DNA from: Meiothermus sp. Pnk-1
Lineage (GTDB): Bacteria; Deinococcota; Deinococci; Deinococcales; Thermaceae
DNA: 64,000 bases
Direction: 5' to 3'
NCBI RefSeq assembly: GCF_003226535.1
Contig: NZ_QKOB01000010.1
Location: 62,001 to 126,000, forward strand
Shown: one piece after another, positions 1-10,132 of the stretch
How positions within the stretch are numbered: the stretch's first letter is position 1
Layout: each line of letters opens with the position of its first letter
Notes under the pieces: generated by a model
Seen by the model: the letters and a program-made list of their open reading frames with translations, nothing else
Database searches by the model: none
Told to the model about the DNA's origin: nothing
Translations under genes and position numbers: made by a program

Positions 1-2215
1 TGATGAAGACATAAGCGTCCTTATAGCCGGGGATTTTGGCTTTAGGGGAGCGCTTCTCCCCGATGAGTACGTTTCCCTCGGGCCAGTGTACCTGTACGCT
101 GCCCCGCTTCACCTCCCCGATAAAGACCCGGCAGGTCAGCTTGCCCTTTTCGTTGCTCAGCACGACGTTCTGGCCGGAAGCGAGCCCAAGCTTCGCGACA
201 TCGCTGGCCGACATCAGCACGGCATCCCTGGGCAGCCCGTTGATGGGGTCGGTAGCTTCGTGCACCATGCTGTTGAACTGCTTCCCCCGCCGGGTGACGA
301 GCCGCAAGGCCCCGGCGGGGATCCGGCGCTCGGGGAGCGGCACCGCCTTGAAGTGGGCCTTTCCGTCCGGGGTAGGGCAGACCCCGTCCGGGCAGAGGTG
401 CGGGCCGCCATACTGGAAGGCATCGCCCTTGGCTTTGAGGTGCTGGATGCCGTCATAGAGGGGTACGACCCGGGCGATCTCGGCCCGCACTGCATCCATT
501 CCCTCGAACTTCAGTTTGTCGGCCAGCCAGGGGCGGGCCCGGGCCGCGACCTCGAGCAGGACCTCCCCTTCGGGCCGGGCCTCCCGGATGCGGGGGCCGG
601 GGATCTCCGGGCTGAAGATCACCCGGCGCTCGGTGCTGGTCTCGGTGACGCCGCCTTTGATCTCGTAGCGGGTGGTGGCGGGAAGCAGGATCACCTCCTC
701 GCCCTCTACCAGCATCTGGCTCGAGATGACGATGTCCTGGTGCACCCGCAGGGGAACTTTGCCCAAGGCTTCGCGTACGCTATGGGGGTCCGGCAAGACC
801 TCGAGGAAGTTCCCGCCTATGCTCCACAGTACCTCTAGCTGGCCTTGCCGGGCGGCCTCGAGCATCTCCGGCGCGGTGAGGCCGGCGCGGTCCGGCACCC
901 CGAAGCCCCATAGCTCCTCGAACCGCGCCGCGTTTTCCGGGTTGATCGGCCATCCACCGGGGAACACCGTCGCATACGCCCCCATCTCGGCCCCGCCCTG
1001 CACCCCCGAATGCCCACGGATCGGCATCAAGCCGCAGCCCTCGCGGCCCAGGTAGCCCCGCGACAGGGCCAGGTTGATGATCGCCTGTACGGTATCCTCG
1101 CCGAAGGAGTGTTGGGTCACACCCATGCTCCACACCAGCACGGCCCGCTCGGCCTGGGCCAGCAGTTGGGCGAAGGCGCCCATCTCATCTCGGGAGAGAC
1201 CGGCGCCTCCCTCGAGGCTCTCCCAGGGGGTATTGGCCAGCATCTGCTGGAGCTCGTCAAACCCTGCTGTGCGTGCTTCGATGAATTCCCGCTTGATCTG
1301 GCCCTGCTCGATGAGGTGCTTGAGCGTTCCGTGGACGAAGGCGATGTCCCCACCGGGCTCGACCTGGAAAAACCGGTCGGCGATCTTCGTACCGAACAGG
1401 GCGCTCTCGAGGTCGGAGGGCACCCAGTATCGCTCCATGGCCGGTTCGCGGTAGGGGTTGACCACCGCCACCTTGGTCCCGGCCTTTTTGGCGTAGTAGA
1501 GGTACTTCATCATCACCGGCTGGTTGACCGCCACGTTCGAGCCGAAGAACACGATCAGGTCGGTGCCGATGAGGTCACGGTAGCTGCAGGTGGTCGCGGC
1601 TACCCCCAGGGCTTCCTTCAGCGCGACGGTGCTGGGGCTATGGCAGATGCGGGCGGCGTTGTCGATGTTGTTGGTGCCTAGGGCCCGCACCGCTTTCTGG
1701 ACCAGGTAGTAGGTCTCGTTGGGAAGGCCCCGGCTGGTCAGGTAGAAAGCCAGGCGCTCGGGCTGGCTGCGGGAGAGGCGCAGGGCGATGCGGTCCAGCG
1801 CTTCGCTCCAGGAGATGCGGGTGAAGCCTTTTTCCCCGCGCTTGCGCCGCATGGGATAGGGGAGGCGGCCCAGCTCGCGGAGTTCGGCGCTGGTTTTGCC
1901 CTCCAGCCTCGAGACGTCCTCGAGCGCCCCGGCCTCCAGCGGCCCCAGGGTGTTGAGCCGCAGAAGCCTGAGCCGCACGTTGCAAAGGTGAATGCCCCGG
2001 ATGGTCCAGTCCCGCATCCCGTAGGTGCCCAATGCGCAGCCGTCACAGCAGCCGTCGCTCAGGATGCGATAGGCGTACTCGAGGTTATCCCGGTTCTCCC
2101 AGGCCGCCCGGAAGACCTCGAAGAAGTTGTTGGGTTTTTGCTCGCCGATCCCGAGGGGGACCCTGGAGGCCCACAGCTCCGGCATCCATCCCTTTTTGAC
2201 GGGTTTCAAGGCCAC
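1..2215 (-). CDS. FdhF/YdeP-type molybdopterin oxidoreductase, C-terminus cut by window edge
   Basis: This is a molybdopterin-dependent oxidoreductase of the formate-dehydrogenase-alpha-like (FdhF/YdeP) family; its physiological substrate is unknown. The start is a GTG at 2215, preceded by AGGAGG with normal spacing, and the frame stays open for about 738 codons to the window edge, nearly the usual family length of about 760. A cysteine group (C56, C57, C60, C78) lies near the N-terminus, followed by the motif CHSPS and a region rich in glycine and asparagine typical of the cofactor fold. No twin-arginine signal is visible, so a cytoplasmic enzyme is likely. No FdhD or electron-transfer partner is visible in the window. 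The family assignment is firm; a formate activity is not implied. Confidence 0.85.
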   Translation of the reverse strand, partial: MALKPVKKGWMPELWASRVPLGIGEQKPNNFFEVFRAAWENRDNLEYAYRILSDGCCDGCALGTYGMRDWTIRGIHLCNVRLRLLRLNTLGPLEAGALEDVSRLEGKTSAELRELGRLPYPMRRKRGEKGFTRISWSEALDRIALRLSRSQPERLAFYLTSRGLPNETYYLVQKAVRALGTNNIDNAARICHSPSTVALKEALGVAATTCSYRDLIGTDLIVFFGSNVAVNQPVMMKYLYYAKKAGTKVAVVNPYREPAMERYWVPSDLESALFGTKIADRFFQVEPGGDIAFVHGTLKHLIEQGQIKREFIEARTAGFDELQQMLANTPWESLEGGAGLSRDEMGAFAQLLAQAERAVLVWSMGVTQHSFGEDTVQAIINLALSRGYLGREGCGLMPIRGHSGVQGGAEMGAYATVFPGGWPINPENAARFEELWGFGVPDRAGLTAPEMLEAARQGQLEVLWSIGGNFLEVLPDPHSVREALGKVPLRVHQDIVISSQMLVEGEEVILLPATTRYEIKGGVTETSTERRVIFSPEIPGPRIREARPEGEVLLEVAARARPWLADKLKFEGMDAVRAEIARVVPLYDGIQHLKAKGDAFQYGGPHLCPDGVCPTPDGKAHFKAVPLPERRIPAGALRLVTRRGKQFNSMVHEATDPINGLPRDAVLMSASDVAKLGLASGQNVVLSNEKGKLTCRVFIGEVKRGSVQVHWPEGNVLIGEKRSPKAKIPGYKDAYVFI

Positions 2216-2238
2216 CAAAACCTCCTAGCCATCACCGA

Positions 2239-2259
2239 TTGGGTCTAAGGATAACCCAA
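2239..2259. promoter_or_regulatory. Inverted repeat TTGGGT-N9-ACCCAA upstream of the oxidoreductase
   Basis: A perfect 6-bp inverted repeat with a 9-base centre lies 24 bases before the GTG start of the molybdopterin oxidoreductase. On the minus strand the centre contains TATCCT, a possible -10 box, so a protein bound here could block transcription. This is a motif observation only; no regulator is identified. Confidence 0.3.
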
Positions 2260-2380
2260 CCGCGAGGATCATGTGAGCGCTAGCTCTCTCTCCACCAGGA
2301 GAAGGGAGGTCGAGCCGAAGGGGCCGGAGCGCACGGAAGCTTCGCCTCGGCCCCAAGCGAGGGGGAGGCCTGGTTTGTCC

Positions 2381-3451
2381 TTACGAAGACGCCGCGTTTA
2401 GGTGAGCGTGGAAAATCGGGTCGAAGACCGCGGGTTTTTCCATGTGCGGCGAGTGTCCGGTGTCGGCGATGACCTCTTCGCGGAAATAACCGCCATTCCT
2501 GGCGTAACGCTCGAGCACATAGCGGGTCTGCCCCACCATCGGCTGGGGCGGGTGCACCTCGTCGCCGGGCCAACCGGGAACCGCGCCCATCTTGCCCAGG
2601 GTGCCCATATCGAAGAGGCTGAAATCGCTCACGATCTGGTCATCGGAGCCGCGCACCCAGAGGATGGGGGGTTTGGCCTTGGCCGAGAGCATCCGCTCCA
2701 CGTTGTCCCCGATGTACTTGGGTGAGATGGCGTTGGCCGGGCCGAACTTGCCCGGGGCCACCCCCGGCCAGTGGGGGGAGGGTTCGAAGTCTCCGGGGTA
2801 CCTGTCCGGCCCGATCCGCTCGGAGAGCAATCCCGAGAGCAACTCCTCCTCGCGTGGATGTTCGAAGGGCGGCTTCCAGTAAAAGCTGTTCATCACCGTG
2901 CGCGGCGAAGCTGGATATTCGGTGCCACGGTACTTCTCGGCCATCAGCCGGGCAAACTCGGGGTTGACGATGCCCCCACCTGAACCGGCGAAGTCAGGGG
3001 CGCAGGGGGTGCCCTGCAGGTCTTTGGTGCCCCCGAAGCCGAAGGGCGAGCCGGGGCAGATCACGGTCGCGCTCAGCACCCGCTCGGGATGCGCCGCGAG
3101 CATCGCCCAGATCACGCTCCCGCCCAGGCTGTGCCCGGCGACGTGAAACTTCTGGATGCCCAGGGTATCCATGAGGCTTAGCAGGTCGTCCACCCAGTCC
3201 ATGCAGCCGCGGGTGGCGTCGATCGGTATATCTTGGGTGTCGCCGTAGCCGCGCAGGTCGGGGGCGATGGCGCGATACCCCTTCGGCAGGGCCAGCATGG
3301 TCTCCTCCCAAAAGGTCGCAGAGGAGGCATTCCCGTGAACCAAGAGTACCGCTATGCTATCCTCCGGCCCGCCCATCAGCACGTGCATCTGGATACGCGG
3401 GGTCTGGACCATGCGGGACTCGAGGCCGGGCAATGTCGGGATTGAACCCAT
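2381..3451 (-). CDS. Alpha/beta-fold hydrolase
   Basis: The 356-residue protein has the alpha/beta hydrolase layout. The oxyanion motif HGN is at about residue 39, the nucleophile elbow GHSLGG has Ser at about 108, and the catalytic His sits near the end in DTGHSPHMEKP. An ATG at 3451 with AAGGAG seven bases upstream is preferred over an in-frame GTG at 3466 that overlaps this ribosome site. At 356 residues it is longer than the usual 260-300; the cap region between the elbow and the His carries the extra length. There is no signal peptide. Substrate is unknown; epoxide hydrolase or haloalkane dehalogenase relatives are possible but no cap motif decides this. Confidence 0.85.
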   Translation of the reverse strand: MGSIPTLPGLESRMVQTPRIQMHVLMGGPEDSIAVLLVHGNASSATFWEETMLALPKGYRAIAPDLRGYGDTQDIPIDATRGCMDWVDDLLSLMDTLGIQKFHVAGHSLGGSVIWAMLAAHPERVLSATVICPGSPFGFGGTKDLQGTPCAPDFAGSGGGIVNPEFARLMAEKYRGTEYPASPRTVMNSFYWKPPFEHPREEELLSGLLSERIGPDRYPGDFEPSPHWPGVAPGKFGPANAISPKYIGDNVERMLSAKAKPPILWVRGSDDQIVSDFSLFDMGTLGKMGAVPGWPGDEVHPPQPMVGQTRYVLERYARNGGYFREEVIADTGHSPHMEKPAVFDPIFHAHLNAASS

Positions 3452-3578
3452 AGCGCACTCCTTCACTTCGATTTTGGATTATGTTACCGGAGCCCTGTTA
3501 CAAACTTGTTACTGAGCTGCACGTAAACCCATAAGCGGCTAGGTGCCCTCTGCCCGGTGCTATCGGGGAGTATAGCTA

Positions 3579-3605
3579 GAGGTGGGCCGGGTAAAGGCCC
3601 ACCTC
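3579..3605 (-). terminator. Hairpin downstream of aconitase
   Basis: A perfect 10-bp stem (GAGGTGGGCC / GGCCCACCTC) with a 7-base loop begins 18 bases beyond the aconitase stop codon on the minus strand. No clear U-run follows, so it may end transcription inefficiently or protect the 3' end. Confidence 0.5.
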
Positions 3606-3622
3606 CGGCCATACTGGTCGCT

Positions 3623-6334
<2,712 letters not shown>

Positions 6335-6423
6335 AGTGGCTCCTTTCTGGATCTTGTCGGGCACGAACCAGCCGGAAAAACAACCGGTGGTCGGCGAGTT
6401 GCCTTAAGCGCAATGCCTCCTCA

Positions 6424-6450
6424 TTTTACCCGAGCTCCTCTTGGGTAAAA
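6424..6450. promoter_or_regulatory. Inverted repeat TTTTACCC-N11-GGGTAAAA upstream of acnA
   Basis: The two 8-bp arms are perfect and separated by 11 bases. Read toward acnA, one arm lies inside a -10-like TAAAAT, so this looks like an operator over the aconitase promoter. The remaining bases from 6335 to 6659 show no other gene except the small ORF starting at 6660. Confidence 0.4.
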
Positions 6451-6659
6451 AGGTTCGAGAAAGCGAACACGCCGCTGGAGTTGTAGGGGCTGGTTTGCGT
6501 GCCCGGGCGGGTGCGCCCTGCCTCAGACAGCTCTATTGTACGCTCGCGGATGCCTTTGATGCAAGCCAGCACGGGCAGCTTTACTTCGTACGCTAAACGC
6601 GGTGGATACTAGCAGGCCAATCGTATCGCTGGGCCAGGGGTTCATGAGATAATCGGGGT

Positions 6660-6752
6660 ATGGTCCGCGTGATCCTCTTTGTGCTGGTGACGGCGCTGCT
6701 TTTGGCCGGTTGGCTGGCTTTACTGACCCGCATCAGCCCCCCACCCGCCTGA
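6660..6752 (+). CDS. Candidate 30-residue single-pass membrane peptide
   Basis: An ATG at 6660 opens a 30-codon frame ending in TGA at 6750-6752. The peptide is almost one hydrophobic helix (VILFVLVTALLLAGWLALL) with arginines at both ends. A GATAAT hexamer ends six bases before the ATG, the same spacing found upstream of the gene at 8499, suggesting a leaderless transcript. Its 3' end overlaps the tail of the opposite-strand FAD oxidoreductase by 20 bases. There is no ribosome-binding site and no homologue I recognise, so this is tentative. Confidence 0.35.
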   Translation: MVRVILFVLVTALLLAGWLALLTRISPPPA

Positions 6753-7629
6753 GCAAGCGCTCCGCGTACAGCGGGGCGTAGAAAAACCCGGCGGAGCCGA
6801 AGCCGGTGAGGGCGAAACCTGGGCCGGGGAGCTCCTTGAGGTAATGCCGATCCAGGCGGTAACGCACCCCGCTCCAGTGGCCTTTTACCGTGGGTCGAAA
6901 GCCCGCCAGCCGCTCTCCGTTGCCGAGGATGGCCTCGAGCTCCTCTTTGCTCGCCCGGTGCTCAGAATAAGTTTTTGTGTCGGGCAGGTGGCTACTTCCC
7001 ACCACGTTCCCGGCGATATAGCCTCCGTACGAGCGAGCCGCGGTGAACCACTCCCTAACCAGGAGCACCGACCCCGCGGTGAAGCGGCCTCCTAAGCCGA
7101 CAAGGCGGGCTCCCTCGGCTCCTCCGGCAAAGACCAGAAGTTCGGCTTCTACCTTCTGTCTGCCTTCGAGCCACAGGGTGTTACCCTCCAGACCCGTCAC
7201 CCGTGCCCGCAGCAGCTCGAGCCCGTCCGCCAACCGCTCGAGCAGGGGGGCGCTCTCGAGCCAAAAAGCCTGCGGGAGATACAGGCCCGCCCTTTCCCAT
7301 TGGTAGGCCGAGTACCGGCCCTTGAGCTTGGCTTCCCAGGCCTCGCGCTCGGCTTCGGGCACCGGGCGCAGGATTCCCGGGTGAACCGCGGCGAAGCGGG
7401 TATAAAAGCGGTGGGCGAATTCCAAAGCCTCCTCGGCCTCGGGCAAAATCGCCGCCCGCTGCCCCCGTATCGGGTTGACCAAGGCCACCGGGACCCGGCT
7501 GGCCCCGCCCAGCTCGCGGCTCACCACCAGGACCTTCCAGCCCGCCTCGTGTAAAAGCCGGGCCGCTGACAACCCGGCGATCCCGGCCCCTAAAACAGCG
7601 ACCTCAGTGGATCTGGGTGCGGCGGACAT
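6733..7629 (-). CDS. FAD-dependent oxidoreductase (DadA/MnmC C-domain-like)
   Basis: The 298-residue protein begins with a Rossmann FAD-binding motif (VAVLGAGIAGLSAARLLHEAGW, about residues 10-31) and has the general plan of the DAO superfamily, resembling the oxidase half of MnmC. It is shorter than typical amino-acid oxidases (about 370), so the substrate domain is small. Its first 26 bases overlap the end of the upstream PH-like gene at 7604, pointing to translational coupling in one transcript. The substrate cannot be told from sequence. Confidence 0.8.
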   Translation of the reverse strand: MSAAPRSTEVAVLGAGIAGLSAARLLHEAGWKVLVVSRELGGASRVPVALVNPIRGQRAAILPEAEEALEFAHRFYTRFAAVHPGILRPVPEAEREAWEAKLKGRYSAYQWERAGLYLPQAFWLESAPLLERLADGLELLRARVTGLEGNTLWLEGRQKVEAELLVFAGGAEGARLVGLGGRFTAGSVLLVREWFTAARSYGGYIAGNVVGSSHLPDTKTYSEHRASKEELEAILGNGERLAGFRPTVKGHWSGVRYRLDRHYLKELPGPGFALTGFGSAGFFYAPLYAERLLRRVGG

Positions 7630-8029
7630 TGCGCATAAGGTACCCCGCGAGCTCGGCCATGCCGGTGTACCACAGGCTCAGCGGGACGACCAGCCGATCG
7701 TTGGTGAAGATAGTCACCCCCAGCAGGTTGGTGCCGAGCTTATGTTTCCAGACCTTGATGCTCGACTGGCGTATGTCCTCGACGGTGTAAACCCGGTGCA
7801 GGAGGCCGAAGAGATGCACCGTGACACGTTCGCCGTGGACCTCGAGCCAGGAAAAGGCCGCGTGGATTAGCAGCACCAACACCAAAGCGCTACCAAGCCA
7901 CAACCCGATGTCCTGCCAGAGAGGGCGGTGAGTGGTCAGGACCATGTGCAGCCACGAGAGCATGAAAGCAGTGAGGGTGATCCTCAGCCAGACTGGACGA
8001 AACACGGCGAAGTGCTCCCGCTGTTCCAT
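7604..8029 (-). CDS. Small membrane protein with a PH-like domain
   Basis: The 141-residue protein has two hydrophobic helices (about residues 12-32 and 40-62) followed by a beta-rich part with the pattern seen in bacterial PH (YdbS/YcxB-like) domains: HGERVTVHLFGLLHRVYTVEDI. The ATG at 8029 sits six bases after TAGAGT, a leaderless-type -10 box. It overlaps the next gene by 26 bases. Membrane location is supported; the role is unknown. Confidence 0.6.
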   Translation of the reverse strand: MEQREHFAVFRPVWLRITLTAFMLSWLHMVLTTHRPLWQDIGLWLGSALVLVLLIHAAFSWLEVHGERVTVHLFGLLHRVYTVEDIRQSSIKVWKHKLGTNLLGVTIFTNDRLVVPLSLWYTGMAELAGYLMRNVRRTQIH

Positions 8030-8139
8030 ACCCTTACTCTAGCAGCCGGGGTGAAAAAAGGGTGTACGCTTGAGCGAGTTCAGCAGGGGGCGCCCCAGGC
8101 ATCCGCCGGAGCGCTGGGCTCGAGGGCCTGGGGGGGTCC

Positions 8140-8499
8140 TCAAGCCCCCTTCGGGTAGAAAAGGTACACGCTCCCCTCTTTGCGGCATAGACCCCGCTCG
8201 GCTAGGGCCTCGAGCGTCTCTCGCGCCAGGTCTTCCGGCAGGCCTACAGCCTCGCTGAACTCGGCTGCGCTAAGCTTTCCTCCCTTGCGCCAGGCGGTCT
8301 GCATGGCGATGCGTTCACGGGCAGCGGGGTTCATGTAGCTGCGCTCGAGCCCACCGTTCCAGCGATAGAACAAGTAAGCTCCGATCCCCCCGATAACGGC
8401 GGAGAGCACAAAGCCTCCCGTGTTCCAGCGGAAGGTGGCCAGACTCAAGGCAAAAAGCGCCGCACCGATGCCTAAGGCGATAAAGAAACGCGGTTGCAT
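8140..8499 (-). CDS. Membrane-anchored protein with a C-terminal winged-helix-like domain
   Basis: The first half of this 119-residue protein forms two transmembrane helices (about residues 5-20 and 30-45). The second half reads as a small winged helix: GGKLSAAEFSEAVGLPEDLARETLEALAERGLCRKEGSVYLF, with a helix-turn-helix followed by a beta hairpin. The ATG at 8499 follows GATAAT by six bases, as for a leaderless message. Such a layout could let a membrane protein touch DNA, or the domain may only bind protein. I do not recognise a characterised homologue. Confidence 0.6.
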   Translation of the reverse strand: MQPRFFIALGIGAALFALSLATFRWNTGGFVLSAVIGGIGAYLFYRWNGGLERSYMNPAARERIAMQTAWRKGGKLSAAEFSEAVGLPEDLARETLEALAERGLCRKEGSVYLFYPKGA

Positions 8500-8631
8500 G
8501 GGTCAATTATCCGCGAAGGGACGAAAAGGGTACATCCTCGCCCAAAGCGCTCCGCCAGCCTGTGGGCTGAAGCAAATATCTCCTATCCCGAGAGGGGCGA
8601 GGGTCGCTTAGCGTGTTGCGGTTGGCGTGCC

Positions 8632-9954
8632 TCAAGCCATCATTAGCGGGATGGTGGCGGGCTCCTCCGCCCCTACCACCTCGCCTAGGAGCATGTGCGG
8701 CGTGGCCTGTTTGACCTCGACCTGGTACAAGCCCGGGCGCGGGGCCTGAGAAGCCGGGACTAAGACCGGGTGGTTGCCGCGGCTGTGGCCCTCGGCATAG
8801 TTATCGTCTTTGGCAGCGCCACGCACGAGAACCTCGAGCCTCCTTCCCACCCAACGCTGGTTTTGCTTGTAGCTCCACTCTTTTTGTTTTTCGATGAGGC
8901 GCTGAAGCCGCTCGACCTTGACCTCGCGGGGCAAGTCCTGGAAGTGCTTGTAGCTGGGGGTGCCGGGGCGCGGCGAGTAGATGAACATGTAGGCCGAGTC
9001 GTAGCCCACTTGGTCGTACAGCGAGAGGGTTTCTTGAAAATCCTCCTCCGTCTCACCGGGAAAACCCACGATGATGTCGGTGGAGAGCACCGCTTCCGGC
9101 ATGGCCTCGCGGATGGCCCGGATGCGGTCCAGATACCACTCGCGGCGGTACTCCCGGCCCATCCGTCGCAGCACCCGGTTCGACCCCGACTGCACCGGCA
9201 AGTGGATGTACTCGCAGACCTGGGGGGTCTCGGCCATGGCCCGGATCACCTCATCGGTGAAGTTGACCGGGTGGGAGGTGGTGAACTTGATGCGGGGGAT
9301 GCCAATCTGGCCCACCATCCGCAGCAGCTCGCCAAACTTGGGAAAGCCAGGCTGGTCGTTGCCGTAGGAGTTCACGTTCTGGCCCAGCAGGGTCACCTCG
9401 ACTACCCCGGCCGCCTTGAGCTGTTCGATCTCCTGCAGGATCAGGTCGGGATGGCGCGATACCTCGGGCCCGCGGGTGGTGGGCACGATGCAGTAGGTGC
9501 AGTGGTGGTTGCAGCCGCGGATGATGCTCACGAAGGCCGAGAGCTGGCCCTGTGGGGCGGGAGGCAGGTGGTGGGTCAGCTCTTCGCGGAAAGAGAGGTC
9601 CCAGAAGCGGCTTTTGGCTTCTATGGCCTTACCGATCTCGGTGAGGGCGCCGGGGCCAAGGAGCACGTCCACCCCGAACTTACGGGCGATTTGCTGACCC
9701 TCCTCGAGCTGGGCCAAGCAGCCCATCATGCCCACCATCAAGTTGCGTCTGTCCTTTTCCTTGCGGAGTTCGCCCAAGAGCGAGCGAACCTTTTCCACCG
9801 GCTTGCCGCGCACCGCGCAGGTGTTGACCAGCACAAAGTCGGCTTCTTGCCAGGTGTCCACGAACTCCGCACCCAACGACGCCAGCTCGCTTTTGACGAG
9901 GTGGGTGTCGTACTCGTTCATCTGACAGCCGTAGGTGATAATGTGGGTTTTCAT
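8632..9954 (-). CDS. miaB: tRNA-2-methylthio-N6-dimethylallyladenosine synthase MiaB
   Basis: MiaB adds the methylthio group to i6A37 of tRNAs reading codons that begin with U, acting after MiaA, whose gene lies at 17.5 kb. The protein (about 440 residues) has the N-terminal MTTase domain beginning [15 protein letters not shown], a radical-SAM cluster CNHHCTYC near residue 150 and a C-terminal TRAM domain. I place the start at the ATG at 9954, which matches family N-termini. A promoter (ATGACA, 17 bases, TACACT) places the transcript start near 9998, so an in-frame ATG at 9999 is an alternative leaderless start. Confidence 0.95.
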   Translation of the reverse strand: MKTHIITYGCQMNEYDTHLVKSELASLGAEFVDTWQEADFVLVNTCAVRGKPVEKVRSLLGELRKEKDRRNLMVGMMGCLAQLEEGQQIARKFGVDVLLGPGALTEIGKAIEAKSRFWDLSFREELTHHLPPAPQGQLSAFVSIIRGCNHHCTYCIVPTTRGPEVSRHPDLILQEIEQLKAAGVVEVTLLGQNVNSYGNDQPGFPKFGELLRMVGQIGIPRIKFTTSHPVNFTDEVIRAMAETPQVCEYIHLPVQSGSNRVLRRMGREYRREWYLDRIRAIREAMPEAVLSTDIIVGFPGETEEDFQETLSLYDQVGYDSAYMFIYSPRPGTPSYKHFQDLPREVKVERLQRLIEKQKEWSYKQNQRWVGRRLEVLVRGAAKDDNYAEGHSRGNHPVLVPASQAPRPGLYQVEVKQATPHMLLGEVVGAEEPATIPLMMA

Positions 9955-10004
9955 GCCTACCTCTAGGCTTACCGGAGGGATTCCGGAGCCGTGCAACATC
10001 CTCC

Positions 10005-10033
10005 AGTGTACCCAAGGGAGGGCGAATTGTCAT
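10005..10033 (-). promoter_or_regulatory. miaB promoter
   Basis: On the minus strand ATGACA (10033-10028) is followed after 17 bases by TACACT (10010-10005). Both hexamers are one or two bases from the sigma-A consensus and lie 50 bases before the miaB start. Confidence 0.55.
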
Positions 10034-10132
10034 ATGAACCCTGGCTAAGGGCATCGGATTCACCCTGCCGAGGGCGGATAATCCACCGCTGGCGGCGTGC
10101 CCTCAGCCTGCCGCTCCCGAGCTGCCAGGGCC

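Noticed and set aside
10060-10130. Possible RNA gene or terminator between glgP and miaB
   Set aside because: G+C-rich partial palindromes only; no stable hairpin with a U-run and no conserved RNA motif.
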